Assembly: GCA_900552945.1 (NCBI GenBank)
Contig: USBI01000003.1
Coordinates: 13,068-77,067, forward strand
DNA from: an uncultured Oscillospiraceae bacterium
Lineage (GTDB): Bacteria; Bacillota; Clostridia; Oscillospirales; Ruminococcaceae
DNA: 64,000 bases
Direction of reading: 5' to 3'
Shown here piece after piece: positions 27,664 through 38,006 of this stretch (its first letter is position 1; every line of letters begins with the position of its first letter). The position numbers and the translations under genes are program-made. The notes beneath the pieces are model-generated. The model did no database searches, was not told the origin of the DNA, and saw only the letters and a list, made by a program, of their open reading frames with translations.

Positions 27664-28914
27664 ATGGAGTTTTCGGTCGAACCAATGGATTATTTGAAAA
27701 AGAGCGACGCGGAAGTCGCGCAGGCAATGTCCTCTGAACTTGCACGTCAGCGCCGCAATTTGGAACTGATCGCAAGTGAAAACATCGTTTCCAAAGAGGT
27801 CATGGCTGCAATGGGCAGTGTGCTCACCAACAAGTACGCAGAAGGTTATCCGGGAAAACGGTATTACGGCGGCTGTGAGTGTGTGGATGTTGTAGAAAAC
27901 ATCGCCATTGAACGCGCGAAAAAGCTTTTCGGCGCCGAGCACGCAAACGTTCAGCCTCATTCCGGCGCACAGGCAAATATGGCTGTTTATTTTGCCCTTT
28001 TAAAGCCGGGTGATACGGTTCTTGGCATGAGCCTTGCGGACGGCGGTCATCTTACGCATGGTTCTCCGGTCAATATGTCCGGCTCCTATTATAATTTCGT
28101 TTCTTATGGTGTGGATGACGATACTCATACCATCAATTACGATAAGCTTTATGCTCTTGCGAAAGAGAACCGCCCGAAGATGATTGTCGCGGGCGCCAGC
28201 GCTTATCCACGCATTATTGATTTCGCCAGACTTTATGAAATCGCCAAAGAGGTTGGCGCTTATCTCATGGTCGATATGGCTCATATCGCTGGTCTTGTTG
28301 CAGCTGGCCTGCATCCGTCCCCGGTACCGTATGCGGATGTTGTCACAACAACAACACATAAAACCCTGCGTGGTCCGCGCGGCGGTATGATTCTCTGCAA
28401 AGAAGAATATGCCAAAGCAATCAACAAAGCGGTGTTCCCGGGCACACAGGGCGGCCCGCTGATGCATATCATCGCCGCAAAAGCTGTCTGCTTCGGGGAA
28501 GCGCTCAAACCGGAGTTTAAGGTTTACCAGCAGCAGATTGTAAACAATGCGCAGGCGCTTGCAAAATCGCTCATGGCGCATGGGTTTGATCTTGTTTCCG
28601 GCGGTACCGATAACCATCTGATGCTCGTTGATCTCCGCAAATCCGGCGTTACCGGTAAAGAGTTGGAAAAACGGCTGGATGAGGTTTACATCACCGTAAA
28701 CAAAAACGCCATCCCGAATGACCCGCAGAGCCCGTTCATCACAAGCGGTATTCGCATCGGCACTCCTGCGGTTACCAGCCGCGGCCTTGTGGAATCGGAT
28801 ATGGAAAAGATCGGCGAACTGATTGCTCTTGCTGCTTCTCCTGAATTTGAAGCCAAGAAAGATTATATTCGCGGTGAAGTGAGCAAAATCTGCGAAGCAT
28901 ACCCGCTTTATTAA
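27664..28914 (+). CDS. glyA: Serine hydroxymethyltransferase
   Basis: PLP enzyme that interconverts serine and glycine with tetrahydrofolate, supplying one-carbon units; 416 residues, typical. Motifs: [10 protein letters not shown], the [13 protein letters not shown] substrate loop, and the PLP lysine K233 in [14 protein letters not shown]. Monocistronic: own promoter, AAGGAG site, and a terminator directly after. Cytoplasmic. Confidence 0.98.
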   Translation: MEFSVEPMDYLKKSDAEVAQAMSSELARQRRNLELIASENIVSKEVMAAMGSVLTNKYAEGYPGKRYYGGCECVDVVENIAIERAKKLFGAEHANVQPHSGAQANMAVYFALLKPGDTVLGMSLADGGHLTHGSPVNMSGSYYNFVSYGVDDDTHTINYDKLYALAKENRPKMIVAGASAYPRIIDFARLYEIAKEVGAYLMVDMAHIAGLVAAGLHPSPVPYADVVTTTTHKTLRGPRGGMILCKEEYAKAINKAVFPGTQGGPLMHIIAAKAVCFGEALKPEFKVYQQQIVNNAQALAKSLMAHGFDLVSGGTDNHLMLVDLRKSGVTGKELEKRLDEVYITVNKNAIPNDPQSPFITSGIRIGTPAVTSRGLVESDMEKIGELIALAASPEFEAKKDYIRGEVSKICEAYPLY

Positions 28915-28926
28915 TCGGTATTCAAT

Positions 28927-28961
28927 AAAAAATGGCACAGGTTATGACCTGTGCCATTTTT
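28927..28961 (+). terminator. Terminator after glyA
   Basis: AAAATGGCACAGG and CCTGTGCCATTTT form a long stem around a small loop, with A-run and T-run flanks. It may also serve the convergent rarA gene. Confidence 0.93.
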
Positions 28962-29037
28962 GTTTATTCGGATATTTAGCGGTATTTTATAATCAAAAAC
29001 ATATGCCGCGAAAACTGTGATAGAAGAGACAGACACA

Positions 29038-30312
29038 TTATGGCAATTTTTTTCCTTTGATTTTTTCCCAGTACTGTTTGGCCGCCTGTTCGGTTTTGTT
29101 CGGGCCGTATTCGTAGTAAACACGGCCTTTCAGTTCATCCGGCAGATACTGCTGTTCCACATAATGGTTGGGAAAATCATGCGGATATTTATAAAACTGC
29201 CCCTTTTCCTTGACGTCGTCACCATCGTAATGCTTGTTTTGAAGCTGACGGGGAAAACTGCTGTTTTGCAGTGTCGCAAGGTCGCTCATCGCCCGGTCGA
29301 TTCCCAAATAGGCCGAATTGGATTTTGGCGCTGTTGCCAGCAAAACCACCGCTTCCGCCAGTGGGATTCGCGCTTCCGGAAAGCCCAGCTGCTGCGCGGC
29401 GTCAACGCATGATTTTACAATGGTAATGGCCTGCGGGTATGCAAGACCGATATCCTCACAGGCAATGACCAGCAGACGCCGGCAGACGGAGATCAAATCG
29501 CCCGCGGCGACCAATCGTGCCAGATAATGCAGCGCCGCGTTTTCATCCGAACCACGAATGGATTTTTGAAGCGCAGATATGGTGTCGTAATGCTCGTCAC
29601 CACTGCGGTCATACCGGAACGAGCTTTTTTGAGAAAGGCTTTTTGCCAGCTCTAAAGAGATGTAAACTCCGTCTTTTTCCGGTTCAGCCGTCATTACACA
29701 TAATTCTGCCGCGTTCATCGCTTTGCGGACATCACCGCCGCAGCTTACGGCAATATGCCGTGTGACGCCATCTTCGGTATGAATAACGATGTGCCGTTCC
29801 TCCTCCAGAATATGGAACGCCCGTTCTACCGCTTTTTCAATTTCGGAAGCCGGCACAGGCTTAAACTCAAACACAGTGCATCGGCTTAAAACAGCGTTGT
29901 AAATGTAAAAATAGGGGTTTTCGGTTGTTGAGGCAATCAGCGTGATTTTGCCGCTTTCTATGTATTCAAGCAGGGTTTGCTGCTGCTTTTTATTCAGATA
30001 TTGGATTTCATCCAGGTAAAGCAGGATGCCGGACATTCCGGCAAAAGTATCAAGCTCTCCCACGATGCTTTTGATGTCCGCGGTTGAAGCGCTGGTGCCG
30101 TTTAGTTTATGCAGCCGTTTGTGGGTGCGCTCCGCAATGATGCGCGCAACGGTTGTTTTGCCCACACCGGAAGGCCCGTAAAAAATCAGATTGGGGATAT
30201 TGCCGCTGTCGATGATTCTCCGCAAAGGCATGTTGTCTCCCAGCAGATGTTTCTGCCCGACAACATTTTCCAGACTGTCCGGGCGCAGGCGGTCTGCGAG
30301 TGGTGAAGACAT
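29038..30312 (-). CDS. rarA: Replication-associated recombination protein RarA (MgsA)
   Basis: AAA+ ATPase of the clamp-loader-like RarA/WRNIP1 family acting at stalled forks; 424 residues. N-terminus PLADRLRPDSLENVVGQKHLL, Walker A GPSGVGKTT, Walker B LLYLDEIQYLNKKQQ, sensor STTENPYFYIYNAVLSRC, and a C-terminal tetramerisation domain (GDLISVCRRLLVIACEDIGLAYPQA..). The start is taken at ATG 30312 after AAGGGGG; the frame is open 11 codons further but those residues do not fit the family. Convergent with glyA, divergent from the SGNH gene. Confidence 0.95.
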   Translation of the reverse strand: MSSPLADRLRPDSLENVVGQKHLLGDNMPLRRIIDSGNIPNLIFYGPSGVGKTTVARIIAERTHKRLHKLNGTSASTADIKSIVGELDTFAGMSGILLYLDEIQYLNKKQQQTLLEYIESGKITLIASTTENPYFYIYNAVLSRCTVFEFKPVPASEIEKAVERAFHILEEERHIVIHTEDGVTRHIAVSCGGDVRKAMNAAELCVMTAEPEKDGVYISLELAKSLSQKSSFRYDRSGDEHYDTISALQKSIRGSDENAALHYLARLVAAGDLISVCRRLLVIACEDIGLAYPQAITIVKSCVDAAQQLGFPEARIPLAEAVVLLATAPKSNSAYLGIDRAMSDLATLQNSSFPRQLQNKHYDGDDVKEKGQFYKYPHDFPNHYVEQQYLPDELKGRVYYEYGPNKTEQAAKQYWEKIKGKKLP

Positions 30313-30392
30313 AAAAAAACCCCCTTTTTTCCTTATGAAAACCATTTTATCATGTTACCGCAGCTTTTGTAAACGTAAAAACCATTTTTTTC

Positions 30393-30421
30393 ATGACAAG
30401 TCTTAAGAAATGTTGTATAAT
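30393..30421 (+). promoter_or_regulatory. Sigma-A promoter for SGNH-membrane-GNAT genes
   Basis: ATGACA (30393-30398), 17-bp spacer, TATAAT (30416-30421), about 45 bases before the start codon. Confidence 0.75.
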
Positions 30422-30465
30422 GTACATCTAAAGGCAGTGAATAAAATGATTCTGGGGGTAATGAT

Positions 30466-31365
30466 GTGAGCGAACGGTCTTCTGAACAGAAAAAATTGAA
30501 AAGAAGGCGTTATGCCGCGGTTTTGTTGCTCATTTTTGTCCTGTTACTGGCGTCGGTCGCGGTTGCCTCTGCAATCATGACTGAATATTACAGCAAAGAA
30601 TCAGAAAGTTCTTTCAGTGATTCCTTCTTGGAGGATGAGTCTGCTCCTGCCGAATTGTCGTCGTCTGAATCACAGCCGGAAAGTCTTTTATCGTCTTCTC
30701 AAGAAAGCAGCAGTTCTGTGAGCCTACCTGTTTCAGAAACGGCTCCGGTTGACGATAGTTATTTTGACGACGCTGTTTTTGTCGGTGATTCTTTGATGTC
30801 CGGATTTGGAAGCTATGGGGTCGTCAGCATGGAAAATGTGTTTGCGGACGTTGGAATCAATTTGGATACAATCATGACAAAAGCCTGTATATCAACACCT
30901 AATGGAGTGTCAACGATTCCTGACGCATTGGCGCTGAAACAACCCGCAAAAATTTACATTATGCTGGGTTCTAATGGAATTGCTTGGATTTCGCCGGAAC
31001 AGCTTGCGCAGAAGTATTCGGATTTTCTGGACGTAGTGCTTGCCCAAAACGAGAACGCGGAGATTTACATTGCGTCGATTCCCCCGGTAACTGCGGCAAA
31101 ACAAGCAGAGGATGCGCGTTATGACAACAGCGCCATTGATGCTTATAATCAGTATTTGCTGGAACTGGCAGAGGAAAAAGGAGTTTATTTCGTGGATGTT
31201 CATGCGTTTTTGTCTGATGAAAGCGGAACGTTGAGTGCGGAATACGCGGAAAAAGATGGAATGCATTTGAAAAAAGCAGGCTATGATGCGTTGTTTGATT
31301 ATTTAAAAGCCCATACTGTACCCAAGCAGAATACTTCCGTAGAGGAAACAGAGGAGTCGTTATGA
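30466..31365 (+). CDS. Membrane-anchored SGNH/GDSL-family hydrolase
   Basis: 299-residue extracytoplasmic protein: basic N-terminus, one membrane helix (~16-38), a Ser/Glu-rich linker (~40-95) and an SGNH hydrolase domain. Block I is FVGDSLMSG (nucleophile Ser), the block III Asn lies in YIMLGSNGIAW, and block V is DGMHLKKAGY (Asp and His of the triad). Start GTG 30466 after GGGGGT; the overlapping ATGATG is in a frame that stops at once. Such proteins often act as esterases on acetylated polysaccharide, but the substrate is unknown. It overlaps the next gene by four bases. Confidence 0.85.
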   Translation: MSERSSEQKKLKRRRYAAVLLLIFVLLLASVAVASAIMTEYYSKESESSFSDSFLEDESAPAELSSSESQPESLLSSSQESSSSVSLPVSETAPVDDSYFDDAVFVGDSLMSGFGSYGVVSMENVFADVGINLDTIMTKACISTPNGVSTIPDALALKQPAKIYIMLGSNGIAWISPEQLAQKYSDFLDVVLAQNENAEIYIASIPPVTAAKQAEDARYDNSAIDAYNQYLLELAEEKGVYFVDVHAFLSDESGTLSAEYAEKDGMHLKKAGYDALFDYLKAHTVPKQNTSVEETEESL

Positions 31366-31709
31366 TTATTGAATGCCTTACCATCACGTTGATTATTTTA
31401 ATGATGAGCTTTATCTTTCTGCGTTCTAAACGCCCGAATTACGCGCTTGTTACACTTCCTCTTTTAAGTGTGCCGGTTTTTTATTTAATCGGGCAGTTTG
31501 TGGCATATCTTTTCCTTACAGGTAACCAGACGGGAATCGATATCACACTTCTTTCCTCCATTTTAATTGGGCTTCTTGTAGGGGCACTGTTTGTTGGTAT
31601 GCTCATCTGGCAGCTTGGTGTTAAAAAGGCAAGAGCAACTTTTGCAACGATATCCGCAGTGTTTATGGTGGCGCTGTCTGTCGTTTTAATGGTTGATGTA
31701 GTCGTTTAA
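31362..31709 (+). CDS. Small integral membrane protein, unknown function
   Basis: 115 residues with about four hydrophobic helices (roughly 2-20, 27-50, 61-83 and 90-114) and short basic loops (RSKRPNY; GVKKARAT). I do not recognise a family. It starts at ATG 31362 inside the end of the SGNH gene (ATGA overlap), so the two are translationally coupled and probably work together at the membrane. Confidence 0.75.
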   Translation: MIIECLTITLIILMMSFIFLRSKRPNYALVTLPLLSVPVFYLIGQFVAYLFLTGNQTGIDITLLSSILIGLLVGALFVGMLIWQLGVKKARATFATISAVFMVALSVVLMVDVVV

Positions 31710-31728
31710 ATGATTGAGGTGAGTCGAT

Positions 31729-32559
31729 ATGAACCAGAACATCTATGAAATTTTTCACTTATCATTCCCCCAGCTCGCTATTTCCAAAGAACAATTTGAA
31801 CGCGAGATTCATCTTTCGTCCTGCCAGTGCTTAACCGCAGAAGAAGATGGAAAGCTCGCCGGATTTTCGCTGATACAGGGGAACACAGTTATGCTCCTCT
31901 GCGTTTTGAGTGAGTTTCGGGGTAAAGGGATTGGCAGCAAACTCCTCTCTCAGAGTGAAGACGCCATAAAACAGGCCGGCTTTCAGCGTGCTGTACTTGG
32001 GTTGGGTGAACACACCTACCTGTTTCAAGGGGTTCCCATGTTTTGTGAAGAGACAGTTCATTTTTTTGAAAAGCGCGGTTATAAAGCGGATGAGATTAGT
32101 GTCGACATGAGCATGCCGCTTGGCACTTTTTCAAAGGATAAATGTTCCATTCACCCTTGTACAGGTGATGTTTCTTTCCGTTACGTGACACCAGAGGAAC
32201 ATGAACAGCTTCTTTCGGCCGTAAAACAGGCGGAGCCGGATTGGACCCATTATTTTGAGCATATATCCTGCCCAGTCCTCGTGGCAGTGGAAAACGGAGA
32301 AATCCTTGGCTTCTGCATTGTCAACCCGGATGGAGCTCCGCTTTTTGCGGATACCGGTGAGATCGGCTGTGTAGGCGTGATTCCTTCTGCGCGCAAGCGC
32401 GGAATCGGCTTGCAAATGGTTGCAGCGGCTACGGAGGAATTGCAGCGTAAAGGCTGTAAAAACGGATTTTTGGGCTTTACTTATCTGGAACACTGGTATG
32501 CAAAGCTTGGTTACCGCGCCTGCATTCGTTACTGGATGGGCGAAAAAGAATTGGATTGA
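31729..32559 (+). CDS. Tandem GNAT-family N-acetyltransferase
   Basis: 276-residue protein with two GNAT-like halves. The first has motif A at about 62-75 (LLCVLSEFRGKGIGSKLL) and the second at about 215-235 (VIPSARKRGIGLQMV). The acetyl-CoA pyrophosphate loop (R/K-G-x-G-I-G) is intact in both. Acceptor unknown. GAGGTGAG site; 20 bases after the membrane protein and before a strong terminator, so it closes this three-gene unit. Confidence 0.87.
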   Translation: MNQNIYEIFHLSFPQLAISKEQFEREIHLSSCQCLTAEEDGKLAGFSLIQGNTVMLLCVLSEFRGKGIGSKLLSQSEDAIKQAGFQRAVLGLGEHTYLFQGVPMFCEETVHFFEKRGYKADEISVDMSMPLGTFSKDKCSIHPCTGDVSFRYVTPEEHEQLLSAVKQAEPDWTHYFEHISCPVLVAVENGEILGFCIVNPDGAPLFADTGEIGCVGVIPSARKRGIGLQMVAAATEELQRKGCKNGFLGFTYLEHWYAKLGYRACIRYWMGEKELD

Positions 32560-32561
32560 AC

Positions 32562-32600
32562 AAAATCTCCCAAGTCCTTTTCATGGACTTGGGAGATTTT
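32562..32600 (+). terminator. Terminator after GNAT gene
   Basis: AAAATCTCCCAAGTCC and GGACTTGGGAGATTTT, a perfect 16-bp stem with a seven-base loop. Confidence 0.93.
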
Positions 32601-32729
32601 CGCATTGTTACATTGCTTCGTTTTCATTTCCAATAAACACGTAAAATCAGTTCGCTTTCAAACAATAATATCAAGCGCTTTTGATACGCATTTGGTTTGA
32701 TTCAATTAAATATATTTGCATAAAAAGAA

Positions 32730-32757
32730 AAAAGCGATGCATGGTTGCATCGCTTTT
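32730..32757 (-). terminator. Terminator of the V-ATPase operon
   Basis: GCGATGCA (32734-32741) and TGCATCGC (32746-32753) with a TGGT loop; read on the minus strand it ends in a T-run. It is immediately downstream of ntpD. The bases between 32601 and 32730 show nothing else. Confidence 0.88.
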
Positions 32758-33355
32758 AACGGTTTTTCTTAATGATTTTAAGCCGCGAAAAATCCTCGCG
32801 TTCTTTTTCCTCCAGAGCGTCGGCAATAAATTTGCTGTCTGCTTCAAAACGCGGAATAATGATGTTTTTCAGCGCGTTGGCGCGTTTCTGCGTTTTCTTA
32901 ATGGCGTTTGCCAGCCGATATACGCTGTTTTCAATCTCTGCAAGTGTTGCCGTTAATTGTTTAACTTTTTGAAATTGTACATAGGCGTTGTCCAAAGCCG
33001 CATTGGTGGATTGAAACCCATAATACGGCTTAATCGGATTAGGGTGAAGTTTTACTTTTGGAATCTCCACACCCATAACACTCCGGTAGGTAATATGAAC
33101 GCCGGTTTCTACCGGAACCGCTTTTGCGGCGTTTTCGCAGATACCCAAGGTGATGTTGGCGTTTTGCAGTGCCAGATACGCCTCTTTGTAGGTTTCTTCA
33201 ATCTCACCGCGAATGGCTTTGGCATCGTCAATCAATGCCATCATTTCACGAATCAGGATGTTCCGCTTGCGGTCGAGCAGGCTGTAACCAAGCGTTGCCA
33301 GACCCAGGGATTTTTTGATGTTTAAAAGGTTGCCTTTTGTTGGGATAACCGGCAT
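32756..33355 (-). CDS. ntpD: V/A-type ATPase subunit D (central stalk)
   Basis: 199-residue long antiparallel coiled-coil rotor shaft of the V1 part. N-terminus PVIPTKGNLLNIKKSLGLATLGYSLLDRKRNIL and C-terminus KKTQKRANALKNIIIPRFEA are diagnostic. Last gene of the operon, six bases after ntpB, followed by a terminator that begins at its stop codon. Confidence 0.96.
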   Translation of the reverse strand: MPVIPTKGNLLNIKKSLGLATLGYSLLDRKRNILIREMMALIDDAKAIRGEIEETYKEAYLALQNANITLGICENAAKAVPVETGVHITYRSVMGVEIPKVKLHPNPIKPYYGFQSTNAALDNAYVQFQKVKQLTATLAEIENSVYRLANAIKKTQKRANALKNIIIPRFEADSKFIADALEEKEREDFSRLKIIKKNR

Positions 33356-33361
33356 ATAAAA

Positions 33362-34759
33362 TCACCCCTTAAACCGTTCTGCTTTAGCAGGGTCATAGAA
33401 CTGATCCAGCATCTCAGCGTCAACACGATCCAACTCCTCTTTCGGGAGAATGGAAAGCAGTTCCCAGCCCAGATTCAGCGTTTGTTCAATGGTGCGGTTC
33501 TCGTTAAAATCCTGTGAAAGGAAGTATTTCTCGAACATCTTACCAAAATCCATGTAAAGCTTATCGACCGGAGAAAGCTCATCTTCACCGATAACGGAAG
33601 CCAGCGCCCGCGCATCCTGAACCTTTGCGTAGCTCGCGAATAACTGGTTGGAAACAGCTGAATGGTCTGCACGGGTGTATCCTTCGCCGATGCCGTCTTT
33701 CATCAGACGTGACAGGGAAGGGAGGACCGAAATCGGCGGATAAATGCCGGTTTGCTCCAGCTGGCGATCCAGTACGATCTGCCCTTCGGTGATGTAACCG
33801 GTCAGGTCCGGGATTGGATGGGTGATATCATCGTTCGGCATGGTCAGAATCGGAATCTGCGTCACCGAACCGTTGGCGCCCTGTACAATACCGGCACGCT
33901 CATAAATGGAAGCCAGATCGGAGTAAAGGTAGCCCGGGTAACCCTTTCGTCCCGGAATCTCACCTTTGGAAGAACTCAGTTCACGCAGTGCTTCCGCGTA
34001 AGAGGTCATATCGGTGAGAATGACCAGAATGTGCATGTTTTGCTCATAGGCCAGATATTCTGCCGCCGTCAGCGCACAGCGCGGGGTGAGAATACGTTCA
34101 ATGATCGGGTCATTGGAAAGGTTTAAGAACATCACAACACGCGAAAGAACGCCGGACTCTTCAAAACTGCGCCGGAAGTAGTCCGCAACGTCATTTTTAA
34201 CGCCCATTGCCGCAAAAACAATGCCGAAGTTTTTCCCCTGGTCTTCTGCAATCTGCGCCTGACGGACGATCTGTACCGCAAGGCGGTTATGGCTCATACC
34301 GGAACCGGAGAAAATCGGCAGTTTCTGCCCGCGAATCAGGGTCATTAATGCGTCAATGGCAGAAATACCGGTACGAATATAGCTTCTGGGGTAAATACGT
34401 GCGACTGGATTTAACGGCTTACCGTTGATATCCATATATTTTTCCGCATATACTTCGCCAAGCCCGTCAATTGGCTTGCCGGCGCCGTTAAAGATGCGTC
34501 CGAGCAGTTCTTTAGAAAGCGGAAGCTCCATTGGTTTCCCGGTAAACTGGGTGCGTGTATTGGTTAAAGAAAGGCCGGTGGTTCCTTCAAATACCTGAAT
34601 GACCGCTCGTTTTCCTTCTACCGTTACAACACGCCCTGTGCGTGTTTCGCCGGAATCCAGAACAAGTTCTACCATTTCGTCAAACGCAACGTCCGGCACA
34701 TTATCAATTACAACCATGGGCCCATTGATCTCTTTTAGCCCAATATATTGAATGCTCAT
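33362..34759 (-). CDS. ntpB: V/A-type ATPase subunit B (regulatory)
   Basis: 465-residue non-catalytic nucleotide-site subunit of the V1 hexamer. It has the degenerate P-loop region [20 protein letters not shown] and lacks a GKT, then [27 protein letters not shown] and [22 protein letters not shown]. The start ATG 34759 follows AAAGGAGG; the frame continues seven codons upstream without a site. It pairs with subunit A three-fold. Confidence 0.97.
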   Translation of the reverse strand: MSIQYIGLKEINGPMVVIDNVPDVAFDEMVELVLDSGETRTGRVVTVEGKRAVIQVFEGTTGLSLTNTRTQFTGKPMELPLSKELLGRIFNGAGKPIDGLGEVYAEKYMDINGKPLNPVARIYPRSYIRTGISAIDALMTLIRGQKLPIFSGSGMSHNRLAVQIVRQAQIAEDQGKNFGIVFAAMGVKNDVADYFRRSFEESGVLSRVVMFLNLSNDPIIERILTPRCALTAAEYLAYEQNMHILVILTDMTSYAEALRELSSSKGEIPGRKGYPGYLYSDLASIYERAGIVQGANGSVTQIPILTMPNDDITHPIPDLTGYITEGQIVLDRQLEQTGIYPPISVLPSLSRLMKDGIGEGYTRADHSAVSNQLFASYAKVQDARALASVIGEDELSPVDKLYMDFGKMFEKYFLSQDFNENRTIEQTLNLGWELLSILPKEELDRVDAEMLDQFYDPAKAERFKG

Positions 34760-34792
34760 AAAAGAGCGCCTCCTTTTCATCTGCCGGATGGA

Positions 34793-36556
<1,764 letters not shown>

Positions 36557-36589
36557 AGTGTTCACCTCTTTGCAGAATCAAAAACGTAT

Positions 36590-37183
36590 TCATTCAGCCG
36601 AAATTCTGCAATTCTGATTAAAGTATGGCATTTGTTCTTCCAGTTTGGATTCAAATGTTTCGTCAATCAGAAATCCCATCTGTTCATTGCGGATGATAAA
36701 ACCGCCCATTTTAATTCGGGAATCCGGCTGAAATAAAACGTTTTGCTCTGGGCATGCCGCTTTTACGGCCTGCTCAAACCAATGATCTTCCGGCTTGTAG
36801 GAAACGACCGCATGATCCATATCATTTTGCGTTGCCGCAAGCTTATATCGTTCCAACAGATAGGTCTTGTATTCCTCTGTTTTGGAAAACTCGCTCAAAC
36901 GGCAGCGTATCGCCTGTAAGATCAGGTTGCGGTAACGTTCCCGCTCCAGAAGAATCTCCTGTCTGGCGGCTAGGTCTTTTTTTGAAACTTCCAGCTTAAA
37001 TTCGTTTTTGATTTTTGCTACATTATCCTGAATGTAGCCGTAAGCGTCGTTTAACTGTTCATCCTCTGTTTGTGCGAGAGAGGCTTTTTTTACGCTTTCG
37101 GTTTCTTTTTTTATTTTTTCAATTTTTGCGTCAACGTCCGAAAACACCGCCTGGCGAAATTTTGCCAATTTTTCTTCTTCCAA
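36590..37183 (-). CDS. ntpE: V/A-type ATPase subunit E (peripheral stalk)
   Basis: About 197 residues, charged and coiled-coil in the first 120, then a small globular domain ending PDSRIKMGGFIIRNEQMGFLIDETFESKL, which fits the conserved C-terminal part of subunit E. The start is placed at TTG 37183, six bases after AAGGTGGG; a TTG seven codons upstream would place that site inside the gene. Part of the stator with the G/H-like subunit. Confidence 0.88.
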   Translation of the reverse strand: MEEEKLAKFRQAVFSDVDAKIEKIKKETESVKKASLAQTEDEQLNDAYGYIQDNVAKIKNEFKLEVSKKDLAARQEILLERERYRNLILQAIRCRLSEFSKTEEYKTYLLERYKLAATQNDMDHAVVSYKPEDHWFEQAVKAACPEQNVLFQPDSRIKMGGFIIRNEQMGFLIDETFESKLEEQMPYFNQNCRISAE

Positions 37184-37219
37184 TGTTAACCCACCTTTCG
37201 TCAAACGAAGCCGCTCGTT

Positions 37220-37528
37220 TTACAATGTGATTCCTACTGCTTCATGAACATAGCGGTTGATCGTTTCACTGATCTGCGCTGTGCCATGACGATCCGGAAT
37301 TTCCACAATGAGCGGGGATTTTCGGTTCAGTTTAATGTCATAAACCGTTTCCGGAATCAGTTTGACCAGTTTCTCGGTCATCAGAACAATACCTACATCG
37401 CGCATGTCGCAGGCTTTGTAAAGTGCTTCCTTTACTTCATCCGCTTCGTGTACGACAACGCCTTCAATTCCGGCGAGCCGCATGCCCATCTGGGTATCAA
37501 TGTTATCACTCAGTAAGTAAAAGCGCAT
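37220..37528 (-). CDS. ntpF: V/A-type ATPase subunit F
   Basis: About 102-residue central-stalk subunit. MRFYLLSDNIDTQMGMRLAGIEGVVV is the typical N-terminus, and VGIVLMTEKLVKLIPETV and PLIVEIPDRHG follow. ATG 37528 matches family N-termini. A GTG at 37537 is in frame and better spaced from AAGG, so a three-residue extension is possible. Confidence 0.94.
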   Translation of the reverse strand: MRFYLLSDNIDTQMGMRLAGIEGVVVHEADEVKEALYKACDMRDVGIVLMTEKLVKLIPETVYDIKLNRKSPLIVEIPDRHGTAQISETINRYVHEAVGITL

Positions 37529-37551
37529 TGTTATCACATCGCCTTCAAAGC

Positions 37552-37980
37552 TTAAAGCTTGTTGATGATCAAGATTGAGATCAGGATACCGTACAGTGCA
37601 ATACCTTCACCAAGAGCTACAAAGATCAGGCCTTTACCAAAGGATTTTGCGTCTTCACTGTACAAACCGATTGCGGCAGGAACAGCAGCGGCAACCGCAA
37701 TACCTGCGCCGACTGATGCGAGGCCAGTCGAAAGAGCGGCGCCAATGTAACCGAGTCCCGCACCGCCATCACCAGCAACGGCAGTTGTAGCGTCAGCAGC
37801 AAGACCGGTGAGCGGAAGAGCGATTGCAGCAAGGCAGACGCCTGCGAATGCGCAAAGATTAAACATGATGGCGTGTTTTGCTTTCTTTCCGGTTTTTACA
37901 CCACGGATGATCGGCACCAGCGGCATAGCAAGCAGAATAACAATTGCAAGCGGCAGTAAAAACATCATAGCGTTTTCCAT
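37552..37980 (-). CDS. ntpK: V/A-type ATPase subunit K (membrane rotor, c-ring)
   Basis: 142-residue proteolipid with four membrane helices (about 5-26, 36-61, 74-106 and 114-140). The ion-carrying carboxylate is E125 in VALGEGIALYG of helix 4; helices 1-2 carry no equivalent acid, so each protomer has one site, as in Enterococcus NtpK. The ATG follows AGGAGG. Ion choice is discussed in the findings. Confidence 0.94.
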   Translation of the reverse strand: MENAMMFLLPLAIVILLAMPLVPIIRGVKTGKKAKHAIMFNLCAFAGVCLAAIALPLTGLAADATTAVAGDGGAGLGYIGAALSTGLASVGAGIAVAAAVPAAIGLYSEDAKSFGKGLIFVALGEGIALYGILISILIINKL

Positions 37981-38006
37981 AATTTTGTCCTCCTGAAAAA
38001 TCACGC

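Noticed and set aside
28934-29037. Extra gene between glyA and rarA
   Set aside because: The gap holds only the terminator and an AT-rich stretch; no start with a ribosome-binding site.
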